A DNA stretch of 64,000 nucleotides from Aureibaculum algae (GTDB lineage: Bacteria > Bacteroidota > Bacteroidia > Flavobacteriales > Flavobacteriaceae). Below, piece after piece: positions 43,071-52,489 of this stretch. The position numbers and the translations under genes are program-made. Numbering within the stretch: position 1 is the first letter of the stretch; every line of letters starts with the position of its first letter. The stretch lies in assembly GCF_006065315.1 (NCBI RefSeq), contig NZ_CP040749.1, positions 1,688,501 to 1,752,500 of the forward strand, read 5' to 3'. The notes beneath the pieces are model-generated. The model did not search any database. It saw only the letters and a program-made list of their open reading frames with translations, and was not told where the DNA came from.

Positions 43071-46000
43071 ATGCTTGAAATAATATAACTAAATTATCTG
43101 CTTTACTATCTACGTTAATTTTAAAACCATCTGCTGTGAACGTTACAAATTTAGCAGAAGTAATACCAAGATTATTACCATCTTGACTACCATATCTTAC
43201 ACCAATACAATGATCAGGTGAAGCAAAACGTGATATATCGTTAATAGAATTTCCATGCCCACCAACATATATTACTTGTTGCGTTGTTCCCCTAACATAT
43301 CCATTCATTGTTCCAAATGAGTTCGCAAGGCTACTATTATTATTTCCTACTCCGTTATCAGCATTAATTCTTAGAGATTCAATATTGGCATGAGCAACAA
43401 AACTGATTTGTGAGGGTTTGAAAGGAATACCAGAAATGGTTACATTTCCAGTTGCTGTAATTGTAATATGTCCAAGGTAAACTCTATTTGAACCTGCCTG
43501 TCCAGTTGCTCCTTGAGCACCTGTAGCACCCACATCACCTTTATCACCTTTAGCACCAGTTGCTCCGTCTTCACCATTATAGATAAATGATGTAGATGTA
43601 ATTTCACTTGAGTCTAAATAGTTATCTCTATCTAAATCTAAACCTGTAAATATTGAAGTTCCTTGTCTAGTAACGCCATGAGATGTTCTTGATTCTCGAG
43701 CAGTACGAGTAAGCGTGTTATATCCGTCAGTACCATCAACACCATCTTTACCGTCAGTACCATTTGTACCTTTATCACCTTGGTCACCCTTGTAGCCTTT
43801 ATCGCCTTTTTCACCTTTAGCACCGTCTTTACCGTCGATACCATTGATTCCGTCTTTACCATTTATTCCATCAATACCATCCTTACCATCGATACCATTA
43901 ATTCCGTCTTTACCGTCGGTACCATTTGCACCAGCATCACCCTTGTAGCCTTTATCGCCTTTTTCACCTTTAGCACCGTCTTTACCGTCGATACCATTGA
44001 TTCCGTCTTTACCATTTATTCCATCAATACCATCCTTACCATCGATACCATTAATTCCGTCTTTACCGTCGGTACCATTTGCACCAGCATCACCTTTGTA
44101 GCCTTTATCACCTTTTTCACCTTTAGCACCGTCTACACCATCAACACCATCTTTACCGTCGGCACCTTTATCACCTTGGTCACCCTTGTAGCCTTTATCG
44201 CCTTTTTCACCTTTAGCACCGTCTTTACCGTCGATACCATTGATTCCGTCTTTACCATTTATTCCATCAATACCATCCTTACCATCGATACCATTAATTC
44301 CGTCTTTACCGTCAGTACCATTTGCACCAGCATCACCTTTGTAGCCTTTATCACCTTTAGCACCGTCTACACCATCAACACCATCTTTACCGTCGATACC
44401 ATTTATTCCGTCTTTACCGTCAGTACCATTCGCACCAGCATCACCTTTGTAGCCTTTATCACCTTTTTCACCTTTAGCACCGTCTTTACCGTCGGCACCT
44501 TTATCACCTTGGTCACCTTTGTAGCCTTTCTCTCCTTTAGCACCGTCTACACCATCAACACCATCTTTACCGTCGATACCATTTATTCCGTCTTTACCAT
44601 CAGTACCATTCGCACCAGCATCACCTTTGTAGCCTTTATCGCCTTTTTCACCTTTAGCACCGTCTTTACCGTCGATACCATTGATTCCGTCTTTACCATT
44701 TATTCCGTCTTTACCATTTATTCCATCAATACCATCCTTACCATCGATACCATTAATTCCGTCTTTACCGTCGGTACCATTTGCACCAGCATCACCTTTG
44801 TAGCCTTTATCACCTTTAGCACCGTCTACACCATCAACACCATCTTTACCGTCGGCACCTTTATCACCTTGGTCACCTTTGTAGCCTTTCTCTCCTTTTT
44901 CACCTTTAGCACCGTCTACACCATCAACACCATCTTTACCGTCGATACCATTTATTCCGTCTTTACCGTCAGTACCATTCGCACCAGCATCACCTTTGTA
45001 GCCTTTATCACCTTTTTCACCTTTAGCACCGTCTTTACCGTCGGCACCTTTATCACCTTGGTCACCTTTGTAGCCTTTCTCTCCTTTAGCACCGTCTACA
45101 CCATCAACACCATCTTTACCGTCGATACCATTTATTCCGTCTTTACCGTCAGTACCATTCGCACCAGCATCACCTTTGTAGCCTTTATCACCTTTTTCAC
45201 CTTTAGCACCGTCTTTACCGTCGGCACCTTTATCACCTTGGTCACCTTTGTAGCCTTTCTCTCCTTTAGCACCGTCTACACCATCAACACCATCTTTACC
45301 GTCGATACCATTTATTCCGTCTTTACCATCAGTACCATTCGCACCAGCATCACCTTTGTAGCCTTTATCGCCTTTTTCACCTTTAGCACCGTCTTTACCG
45401 TCGATACCATTGATTCCGTCTTTACCATTGATTCCGTCTTTACCATTTATTCCATCAATACCATCCTTACCATCGATACCATTAATTCCGTCTTTACCGT
45501 CGGTACCATTTGCACCAGCATCACCTTTGTAGCCTTTATCACCTTTAGCACCGTCTACACCATCAACACCATCTTTACCGTCGGCACCTTTATCACCTTG
45601 GTCACCTTTGTAGCCTTTCTCTCCTTTTTCACCTTTAGCACCGTCTACACCATCAACACCATCTTTACCGTCAGTACCATTCGTACCGTTAATTCCATCA
45701 ACACCATCTTTACCGTCGATACCATTTATTCCGTCTTTACCGTCAGTACCATTCGAACCAGTATCTCCTTTAGGACCTGCTGCACCTTGAATACCTTGTT
45801 CACCTTTAGCACCGTCATTACCATTTATACCATCAACACCGTCTTTACCATCAACACCGTCTTTACCGTCAGTACCATTGATTCCGTCAGTACCATTCGT
45901 ACCAGCATCACCTTGTAAACCTTGTTCACCATTAGCACCGTCTTTACCGTTAATTCCATCAACGCCATCTTTACCGTCGATACCATCTATTCCGTCTTTA

Positions 46001-49000
46001 CCATCAACACCGTCTTTACCGTCAGTACCATTGATTCCGTCAGTACCATTCGTACCAGCATCACCTTGTAAACCTTGTTCACCTTTAGCACCATCTTTAC
46101 CATTAATTCCATCAACACCATCTTTACCGTCAGTACCATTTGCACCAGTATCACCTTTAGGACCTGCTACACCTTGAATACCTTGTTCACCTTTAGCACC
46201 GTCTTTACCGTTAATTCCATCAACGCCATCTTTACCGTCGATACCATCTATTCCGTCTTTACCATCAACACCGTCTTTACCGTCAGTACCATTGATTCCG
46301 TCAGTACCATTCGTACCAGCATCACCTTGTAAACCTTGTTCACCTTTAGCACCGTCTTTACCGTTAATTCCATCAACGCCATCTTTACCGTCAGTACCAT
46401 TCGCACCAGTATCACCTTTTGCACCGTCTTTACCATTAATTCCATCAACGCCATCTTTACCGTCAATACCATTTATTCCGTCTTTACCATTAATTCCATC
46501 AACACCATCTTTACCGTCAGTACCATTCGTACCAGCATCACCTTGTAAACCTTGTTCACCTTTAGCACCGTCTTTACCGTTAATTCCATCAACGCCATCT
46601 TTACCGTCAGTACCATTCGCACCAGTATCACCTTTAGGACCTGCTACACCTTGTAAACCTTGTTCACCTTTAGCACCGTTTACACCATCAACACCATCTT
46701 TACCGTCGATACCATTTATTCCATCTTTACCATTAATTCCGTCAATGCCATCTTTACCGTCAGTACCATTTGCACCAGTATCACCTTTAGCACCGTCTTT
46801 ACCATTAATTCCGTCAACACCGTCTTTACCGTCAGTACCATTTGCACCAGCATCACCTTGTAAACCTTGTTCACCTTTAGCACCGTCTTTACCGTTAAGT
46901 CCATCAACGCCATCTTTACCATCGATACCATTTATTCCGTCTTTACCATTAATTCCATCAACACCATCTTTACCGTCAGTACCATTTGCACCAGCATCAC
47001 CTTGTAAACCTTGTTCACCTTTAGCACCGTCTTTACCATTAATTCCATCAACGCCATCTTTACCGTCGATACCATTTATTCCGTCTTTACCATTAATTCC
47101 ATCAACACCATCTTTACCGTCAGTACCATTTGCACCAGCATCACCTTGTAAACCTTGTTCACCTTTAGCACCGTCTTTACCATTAATTCCATCAACGCCA
47201 TCTTTACCGTCGATACCATTAGTACCAGCATCCCCTTGAATACCTTGTTCACCTTTAGCACCATCTTTACCATTAATTCCGTCAGTACCATTAGTACCAG
47301 CATCTCCTTGTATACCTTGTTCACCTTTAGCACCGTCTTTACCATTTATACCATCAACACCATCTTTACCGTCGATACCATTTATTCCGTCTTTACCGTC
47401 AGTACCATTCGCACCAGTATCACCTTTAGGACCTGCTACACCCTGTATACCTTGCTCACCTTTAGCACCGTCTTTACCATTAATTCCATCAACGCCATCT
47501 TTACCGTCGATACCATTAGTACCAGCATCCCCTTGAATACCTTGTTCACCTTTAGCACCATCTTTACCATTAATTCCGTCAGTACCATTCGCACCAGCAT
47601 CTCCTTGTATACCTTGTTCACCTTTAGCACCGTCTTTACCATTTATACCATCAACACCATTTATACCATCAACACCATCTTTACCGTCGATACCATTTAT
47701 TCCGTCTTTACCGTCAGTACCATTCGCACCAGTATCACCTTTAGGACCTGCTACACCCTGTATACCTTGCTCACCTTTATCACCATCTTTACCATTCTTA
47801 CCGTCAATTCCATTAGTACCATGAGCACCGTTATCACCTTTTGCACCGTCTTTACCATTTATACCATCAACACCATCTTTACCGTCAGTACCATTCGCAC
47901 CAGTATCACCTTTAGCACCGTCGATACCATTTGTACCAGCATCGCCTTTTTCACCTTTATCGCCTCTATCTCCTTTGTCTCCCTTTTCTCCTTTTAACAG
48001 GATAGGTGTTAGATCAATTTTTTCAGTACCACCATTTTCTAATGTTAATGTAATTGTGTTAGTACTGTTATCTAAACTAAAATCAGATATTTTTTGATTA
48101 TCTGTATTGTCTAAATAATTACTTAAATCAACCGTGCCACCATCTTCCAACGTTAAGATGTTGTTGTCAATACTTAATTTTTGATCATCAGAACTAGAAC
48201 TAGCGATGTCAACTTTTTGTGTATTTCCATTTTCTAATGTAATGGTCAAAATAGAACCTGCTAAACTAAAATCAGATATTTTTTGATTATCTGTATTGTC
48301 TAAATAATTACTTAAATCAACCGTTCCGCCATCTTCCAACGTTAAGATGTTGTTATCAATACTTAATTTTTGATCATCAGAACTAGAACTAGCGATGTCA
48401 ACTGTTTGTGTATTTCCATTTTCTAATGTAATGGTCAAAATAGAACCTGCTAAACTAAAATCAGATATTTTCTGATTATCTGTATTGTCTAAATAATTAC
48501 TTAAATCAACCGTGCCACCATCTTCTAAGGTTAAGATGTTGTTGTCAATACTTAATTTTTGATCATCAGAACTAGAACTAGCGATGTCAACCGTTTGTGT
48601 ATTCCCATTTTCTAATGTAATGGTCAAAATAGAACCTGCTAAACTAAAATCAGATATTTTCTGATTATCTGTATTGTCTAAATAATTACTTAAATCAACC
48701 GTGCCACCATCTTCCAACGTTAAGATGTTGTTATCAATGCTTAATTTTTGATCATCTGTATTTATGAATTTTGATAAATCAACTGTACCACCATCTACTA
48801 GACTTAAGATGTTGGTATTTGAATCAAAACTTAATTGTTGATTATCAGTACCTGTATCACATAAATTGGTCCAGATTGTGGAGTATTGAAAAACACATTT
48901 TTCATCAGTATTGTAAACTAATGCTCCATTTAAGGGAGTCATATTGTTCATCTCAATATTGGTTATTCTTGTCAATACAAATGCCTTATTAGAGCTTTCT

Positions 49001-49110
49001 AGCTCTAATAAAGAAAAGGTATCAATTGTGTTTGGATTATCTCCTATTTTAACCTGACCATAGACAGCAGATGAAACTAGAAGAAGGAATAAAAATTTTA
49101 ATATTTTCAT
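43063..49110 (-). CDS. Giant collagen-like repeat surface protein
   Basis: The 2015 residues run as follows: signal peptide (FLFLLLVSSAVYGQ); an N-terminal segment found in flavobacterial surface proteins (NKAFVLTRITNIEMNN, NGALVYNTDEKC); about four tandem ~63-residue beta-type repeats (IDNNILTLEDGGTVDLSNYL); then ~1420 residues of uninterrupted Gly-X-Y triplets (about 371-1792) dominated by GKDG, GIDG, GVDG, GAKG, GEKG and GDKG and almost lacking proline. An EF-hand-like DLDRDNYLD, a short second Gly-X-Y patch and a ~130-residue C-terminal beta domain follow. It probably forms a trimeric fibre at the cell surface. It is coupled to the type-B T9SS gene. Confidence 0.92.
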   Translation of the reverse strand: MKILKFLFLLLVSSAVYGQVKIGDNPNTIDTFSLLELESSNKAFVLTRITNIEMNNMTPLNGALVYNTDEKCVFQYSTIWTNLCDTGTDNQQLSFDSNTNILSLVDGGTVDLSKFINTDDQKLSIDNNILTLEDGGTVDLSNYLDNTDNQKISDFSLAGSILTITLENGNTQTVDIASSSSDDQKLSIDNNILTLEDGGTVDLSNYLDNTDNQKISDFSLAGSILTITLENGNTQTVDIASSSSDDQKLSIDNNILTLEDGGTVDLSNYLDNTDNQKISDFSLAGSILTITLENGNTQKVDIASSSSDDQKLSIDNNILTLEDGGTVDLSNYLDNTDNQKISDFSLDNSTNTITLTLENGGTEKIDLTPILLKGEKGDKGDRGDKGEKGDAGTNGIDGAKGDTGANGTDGKDGVDGINGKDGAKGDNGAHGTNGIDGKNGKDGDKGEQGIQGVAGPKGDTGANGTDGKDGINGIDGKDGVDGINGVDGINGKDGAKGEQGIQGDAGANGTDGINGKDGAKGEQGIQGDAGTNGIDGKDGVDGINGKDGAKGEQGIQGVAGPKGDTGANGTDGKDGINGIDGKDGVDGINGKDGAKGEQGIQGDAGTNGTDGINGKDGAKGEQGIQGDAGTNGIDGKDGVDGINGKDGAKGEQGLQGDAGANGTDGKDGVDGINGKDGINGIDGKDGVDGINGKDGAKGEQGLQGDAGANGTDGKDGVDGINGKDGINGIDGKDGVDGLNGKDGAKGEQGLQGDAGANGTDGKDGVDGINGKDGAKGDTGANGTDGKDGIDGINGKDGINGIDGKDGVDGVNGAKGEQGLQGVAGPKGDTGANGTDGKDGVDGINGKDGAKGEQGLQGDAGTNGTDGKDGVDGINGKDGINGIDGKDGVDGINGKDGAKGDTGANGTDGKDGVDGINGKDGAKGEQGLQGDAGTNGTDGINGTDGKDGVDGKDGIDGIDGKDGVDGINGKDGAKGEQGIQGVAGPKGDTGANGTDGKDGVDGINGKDGAKGEQGLQGDAGTNGTDGINGTDGKDGVDGKDGIDGIDGKDGVDGINGKDGANGEQGLQGDAGTNGTDGINGTDGKDGVDGKDGVDGINGNDGAKGEQGIQGAAGPKGDTGSNGTDGKDGINGIDGKDGVDGINGTNGTDGKDGVDGVDGAKGEKGEKGYKGDQGDKGADGKDGVDGVDGAKGDKGYKGDAGANGTDGKDGINGIDGKDGIDGINGKDGINGKDGINGIDGKDGAKGEKGDKGYKGDAGANGTDGKDGINGIDGKDGVDGVDGAKGEKGYKGDQGDKGADGKDGAKGEKGDKGYKGDAGANGTDGKDGINGIDGKDGVDGVDGAKGEKGYKGDQGDKGADGKDGAKGEKGDKGYKGDAGANGTDGKDGINGIDGKDGVDGVDGAKGEKGEKGYKGDQGDKGADGKDGVDGVDGAKGDKGYKGDAGANGTDGKDGINGIDGKDGIDGINGKDGINGKDGINGIDGKDGAKGEKGDKGYKGDAGANGTDGKDGINGIDGKDGVDGVDGAKGEKGYKGDQGDKGADGKDGAKGEKGDKGYKGDAGANGTDGKDGINGIDGKDGVDGVDGAKGDKGYKGDAGANGTDGKDGINGIDGKDGIDGINGKDGINGIDGKDGAKGEKGDKGYKGDQGDKGADGKDGVDGVDGAKGEKGDKGYKGDAGANGTDGKDGINGIDGKDGIDGINGKDGINGIDGKDGAKGEKGDKGYKGDAGANGTDGKDGINGIDGKDGIDGINGKDGINGIDGKDGAKGEKGDKGYKGDQGDKGTNGTDGKDGVDGTDGYNTLTRTARESRTSHGVTRQGTSIFTGLDLDRDNYLDSSEITSTSFIYNGEDGATGAKGDKGDVGATGAQGATGQAGSNRVYLGHITITATGNVTISGIPFKPSQISFVAHANIESLRINADNGVGNNNSSLANSFGTMNGYVRGTTQQVIYVGGHGNSINDISRFASPDHCIGVRYGSQDGNNLGITSAKFVTFTADGFKINVDSKADNLVILFQAYE
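43735..47997. repeat. Coding repeat array of Gly-X-Y triplets with higher-order periods
   Basis: The DNA is built from 9-bp units (GGT-NNN-GAT-like, minus strand) arranged in larger blocks. Positions 44941-45120 and 45121-45300 are identical 180-bp copies. The block from ~44581 to ~44940 recurs almost unchanged 729 bp further on, from 45310. All periods found are multiples of 9 bp, so expansion and contraction keep the reading frame and the Gly register. Confidence 0.85.
48055..48780. repeat. Tandem 189-bp coding repeats, about four copies
   Basis: A 189-bp unit (63 residues) recurs with few changes; the marker TTGATCATCA starts at 48181, 48370 and 48559. Each unit encodes DDQKLSIDNN, an LTLEDGGTVDLSNYL strand pair and ITLENGNTQTVDI. 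It is the non-collagen stalk of the giant protein. Confidence 0.85.
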
Positions 49111-49528
49111 AACAGGGGTATTTACTTTTTTTATCTATTTAAAATTGTAATTATTATGCATGCATAACTATTAATTATTGATGTAACAACCTTAATGGTG
49201 TTCTTCCCCATTAAAAGCTATTGTTTTTTTCGTAAAATAATTGGAAATGAAAAAGTGACACTATCAATAAAACAGTTTTGTATAGTCGTTTTTATCAATA
49301 TGGTTAACTTAGCATCAAATAATTAATAATAACCCCCTAAAACCTAAAAATGATGAAAGATTCTAAAATCAGAAATTATTTTATTATTTAAGATAAAATT
49401 TTGAGATATTCGTAAAAGGTTTGTAATTTCATAGTTCCACTTATGTTGTTGAGGAAACGGTTAAATTTCACATAAAGTATATTTGCATACTTTTTCACAG
49501 CTTTATTACGGAAGGTAATATGGTACTA
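49111..49528. other. Intergenic region without recognised gene
   Basis: About 420 bp lie upstream of the giant collagen-like gene and downstream of the ATP-grasp gene. It is AT-rich, with no ORF of note, no TAnnTTTG box I can support on the minus strand and no clear hairpin terminator. Confidence 0.5.
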
Positions 49529-50596
49529 TTAATGTTTTTTTAGTAATTGAGCATATGCTTTCAACCAAAACATTTCTTTTAAAAAAGGAATAAGTGAAGG
49601 GTAGGATATTTTAAAGTTATTATGGTTTTTTCTGGCAATCTTATTCATTATTCTCCAATGATTTAAAATTGTTTTTAGAGACACAAAATAGTTCGATTTA
49701 TCAGTGTCATAAATATGGGTAGGTTCCGCAATAACACCGTTAAGCTCAAGTATTTTAAATTCCTCAGCGTTTTTTAATTTATCTAACGTTTTAAATTTTA
49801 TATCGAAACGGCCATAGTTGAAATCTGGTAAGTTTGCAGTTAATTTATCTAAAAATTGCTCTAATTCATTATCAATTAAATGATTCCCATTTACAAATTG
49901 AGTACCTTTAGAATGGTTACCTATAACCGTAAGCTTTATAACTTCACCTGTATTAGGAATAGTATTAAGTTTATTTTCATGTAAATTCTGAAATAATTTA
50001 TAATATAAAAAGGCACGATTATCATCTAAAATTAATTGAGATAAGCTATCTACACCATTACCGGTAACAGTAATAAATTTCTTTAATGTAATAGAAGTAA
50101 TTTTACCTTTGTTTTCTCCTGGAATTTTATAATAAAACAAACCGCATTCTTCCGTATATGCTACATATTCTTGTAAAATAATGTCTATTGATATTTCTTT
50201 AAGATAATTGTCTAGATCTCTTATGCTGTCAATTTTTTTTACCAAAAATCCTCTAAAACCGATATCTGGCTTAGCTATTAAAGGAAAAACTATTTCCGCT
50301 TTTTTTAAAGAATCTAAAACAGAATTAAATTCAGTAGTAGGAGTAATGAGTAAAGATTTAGGGATATAGGCTTTAGGTAATAAGCCTAGGGTTTTATATT
50401 TAGATTCAGTACCCATTCCCGAATATTTAATAGCTGGGTTTACTGCTAAAAAGAAAGTTAAACTTCTTGCTAAAATTGATTTATATAAGAAATAGGGGAT
50501 TAGTGGAACATAGAATAGATAGGTTGGCCAATGTTCGGAATGAAAAAATTTAGTAAAAAAAATTCTAGCTCTTATCATTTGCTTCATCCTTGTCAA
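49529..50596 (-). CDS. ATP-grasp-family protein
   Basis: The 355 residues show the ATP-grasp ligase core: FPLIAKPDIGFRGFLVKKI (first nucleotide strand and flexible loop), IILQEYVAY (adenine-binding E-Y) and FDIKFKTL...FKILELNGVIAEPTHIYD (the metal-binding D-x-K and E-x-N-G). It resembles D-alanine-D-alanine ligase-type enzymes, but the acceptor is unknown. An N-terminal segment with aromatic and hydrophobic residues (YLFYVPLIPYFLY) may associate with the membrane. The start overlaps the DUF6095 gene by 32 bp; an ATG three codons later would reduce this. It is the third gene of the murQ operon. Confidence 0.8.
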   Translation of the reverse strand: MTRMKQMIRARIFFTKFFHSEHWPTYLFYVPLIPYFLYKSILARSLTFFLAVNPAIKYSGMGTESKYKTLGLLPKAYIPKSLLITPTTEFNSVLDSLKKAEIVFPLIAKPDIGFRGFLVKKIDSIRDLDNYLKEISIDIILQEYVAYTEECGLFYYKIPGENKGKITSITLKKFITVTGNGVDSLSQLILDDNRAFLYYKLFQNLHENKLNTIPNTGEVIKLTVIGNHSKGTQFVNGNHLIDNELEQFLDKLTANLPDFNYGRFDIKFKTLDKLKNAEEFKILELNGVIAEPTHIYDTDKSNYFVSLKTILNHWRIMNKIARKNHNNFKISYPSLIPFLKEMFWLKAYAQLLKKH

Positions 50597-50807
50597 AAAT
50601 AAATCTTGAAATTTTCATTAAACCATAAGCAGTTGACAAAATTGCAACCAACCCTAAGGCTAACCCTAAAATCAAAAATATATAATTACCATCTTTTTTC
50701 AGAGCTTTAAACCCAATTGTAATAACTATTGGGGCAATAAAAAACAGCGGAAAGGCTATGCCTAAAAATTTTAATGCACCGAATAATGTGGGTTTATTCT
50801 TTTTCAA
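50565..50807 (-). CDS. Small two-span membrane protein (DUF6095-like)
   Basis: The 80 residues contain two membrane segments, LKFLGIAFPLFFIAPIVITIGF and FLILGLALGLVAILSTAYGL, here shortened to LGIAFPLFFIAPIVITIGF and LILGLALGLVAIL, with a charged C-terminus (FDKDEANDKS). It resembles the small DUF6095 group of flavobacterial membrane proteins. The role is unknown. It overlaps murQ by 14 bp on one side and the ATP-grasp gene on the other, so all three are translated from one message. Confidence 0.7.
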   Translation of the reverse strand: MKKNKPTLFGALKFLGIAFPLFFIAPIVITIGFKALKKDGNYIFLILGLALGLVAILSTAYGLMKISRFIFDKDEANDKS

Positions 50808-51615
50808 GGAGATAATTATTTATGGCATTTCTAACATTACCATATTTTTTAATAAGTGTTTCTGCTACAGGTCTTTCTATATTAAGTTCTTTCATTAACA
50901 TTTTATGACCTCTATCTACGAGTTTATTATTAGAAAGCTGCATGTCTATCATTTTGTTACCTTTTACTTTTCCTAATTGAATCATAATAGTAGTGGTAAT
51001 CATGTTTAGCACCATCTTTTGAGCTGTACCAGCTTTCATTCGTGAACTTCCAGTAACAAATTCAGGCCCTACAACGACAACAATAGGATATTTTGCAGTT
51101 AATGCTAATGGACTCGCATCATTACATGTAATACAACCTGTAATAATTCCATTTTCATTACATTTTTCTAAGGCAGAAATAACATAAGGTGTTGTACCTG
51201 ATGCTGCAATACCAACAACAACATCTTTATCTGAAATGTCATAGTCTTGTAAGTCTTTCCAACCTTGTGTTTTTGAATCTTCGGCGTTTTCAACTGCTTT
51301 TCTAATAGCAATATCGCCACCTGCAATTAAACCAATTACAAGATCAAAGGGAACACCAAAAGTTGGAGGACATTCAGAGGCATCTAAAATACCTAATCTA
51401 CCACTTGTGCCCGCACCAATATAAAATAACCGTCCACCATCTCTCAATTTTGAAACCGCTGGTGTAACTAAATTTTCTATATTCGGTATTGCTTTCTCTA
51501 CAGCTTGAGCTACTGTTTTATCTTCATTATTTATATTGGTTAACAATTCATTAATACTCATCTTGTCAAGATGATTATAATTAGAGTCTTGTTCGGTGGT
51601 TTTAGTAAAGTTCAT
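50794..51615 (-). CDS. murQ: N-acetylmuramic acid 6-phosphate etherase MurQ
   Basis: The 273-residue enzyme removes the lactyl ether of MurNAc-6-phosphate, giving GlcNAc-6-phosphate and D-lactate in peptidoglycan recycling. The SIS domain shows LFYIGAGTSGRLGILDASECPPTFG, GLIAGGDIAIRKAVENAED and VVGIAASGTTPYVISAL. The ATG and length are standard. A -7-like TATTTTTG (51644-51651) lies 29 bp upstream. It is followed by overlapping genes for a small membrane protein and an ATP-grasp enzyme. Confidence 0.96.
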   Translation of the reverse strand: MNFTKTTEQDSNYNHLDKMSINELLTNINNEDKTVAQAVEKAIPNIENLVTPAVSKLRDGGRLFYIGAGTSGRLGILDASECPPTFGVPFDLVIGLIAGGDIAIRKAVENAEDSKTQGWKDLQDYDISDKDVVVGIAASGTTPYVISALEKCNENGIITGCITCNDASPLALTAKYPIVVVVGPEFVTGSSRMKAGTAQKMVLNMITTTIMIQLGKVKGNKMIDMQLSNNKLVDRGHKMLMKELNIERPVAETLIKKYGNVRNAINNYLLEKE

Positions 51616-51669
51616 TTTCTTATTGTGGTTAGTACTTAAAATTCAAAAATACATTATTTTTTATTCAAC

Positions 51670-52482
51670 TTACTGAATTTCGTATGTGAATTCATCTACT
51701 TCTGATAATCTGAAATAGCCTAATGGATAATTTTCTTTATTTGTTGTATTTATACAGTTACCTCTAACGGTAGCTGGTTGCGTTTCAAAAGGCCCTCCAC
51801 CACCATCACTAGTCTGTTGTAAAAGTATAAACATAAATTCATAATATCGTTCAGAAGTACCATAAGACCTTATTTTTATTTCATTACCAACTTCTAAATC
51901 CTCATCAGAAAAGTAGGCAAATATCTCATTACCATTGACAAATTCGTCTTTAAAAACTTCTAAGGTAGGTAATGTGGGTATGTCATTCGAAAATTCAAGA
52001 AGATAGTAATTGTCTTCATTTTCAGGATCCTGTGTATAGGCTTTAATTTCATAGTCTTCAGCTAAAAAACCACCAGTTTGACTTTGCTCAACACGTGTTA
52101 TTGGACTAACAGATTTTAGTGTTTCTGAGGCAATATAGGTTTCGCTATTATATACTATTGTTAATTGGTATGTTTCATCAATAACAGGACTAAATGTATT
52201 ATTTGTATAATAGCCAGAATCACCTTCCTCAGTAAATACAAATTCAGTATTTTGTGAATTGGTTATTTTAACTTCAGCATTATTGGCAGGAGGAATAATA
52301 GTATCAAAATAGGGAGCAGAAAGGCTTAATTTTATTAATTGTGAACTACCCGAAGTTCCTTTGAGCCAATTGATTGAGGCGTCAATAATCAGTCTTGGTT
52401 CTGATTGAGGTAAATCTACATCAATAACATCTTCACAAGATATAAAAGCAATCAACACAATAAAAAATAATATTTTTTTCAT
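51670..52482 (-). CDS. DUF4249 lipoprotein, TonB-receptor partner
   Basis: The 270 residues form a lipoprotein (lipobox ALISC, Cys16 region ISCEDVIDVDLPQ). DUF4249 features are the opening VIDVDLPQSEPRLIIDASINW and beta-sandwich strands such as YYTNNTFSPVIDETYQLTIVY, quoted in part as VIDVDLPQSEPRLIIDA and NTFSPVIDETYQLTIVY. DUF4249 genes regularly pair with a TonB-dependent receptor bearing a carboxypeptidase-like domain. Here the receptor lies 7 nt upstream. It is probably a surface-exposed accessory subunit; the substrate is unknown. Confidence 0.9.
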   Translation of the reverse strand: MKKILFFIVLIAFISCEDVIDVDLPQSEPRLIIDASINWLKGTSGSSQLIKLSLSAPYFDTIIPPANNAEVKITNSQNTEFVFTEEGDSGYYTNNTFSPVIDETYQLTIVYNSETYIASETLKSVSPITRVEQSQTGGFLAEDYEIKAYTQDPENEDNYYLLEFSNDIPTLPTLEVFKDEFVNGNEIFAYFSDEDLEVGNEIKIRSYGTSERYYEFMFILLQQTSDGGGGPFETQPATVRGNCINTTNKENYPLGYFRLSEVDEFTYEIQ

Positions 52483-52489
52483 AATCTTC

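Noticed and set aside
43780..45918. Long plus-strand open frame (712 codons) and several similar ones up to 47997
   Set aside because: They are antisense shadows of the collagen-like gene: the GXY codon repeat on the minus strand avoids stops on the plus strand and gives repetitive TFSTVFT-type text with no start context or domain.
43735..47997. CRISPR-like regular repetition
   Set aside because: The periods are multiples of 9 bp, fully coding, with no unique spacers and no cas genes.
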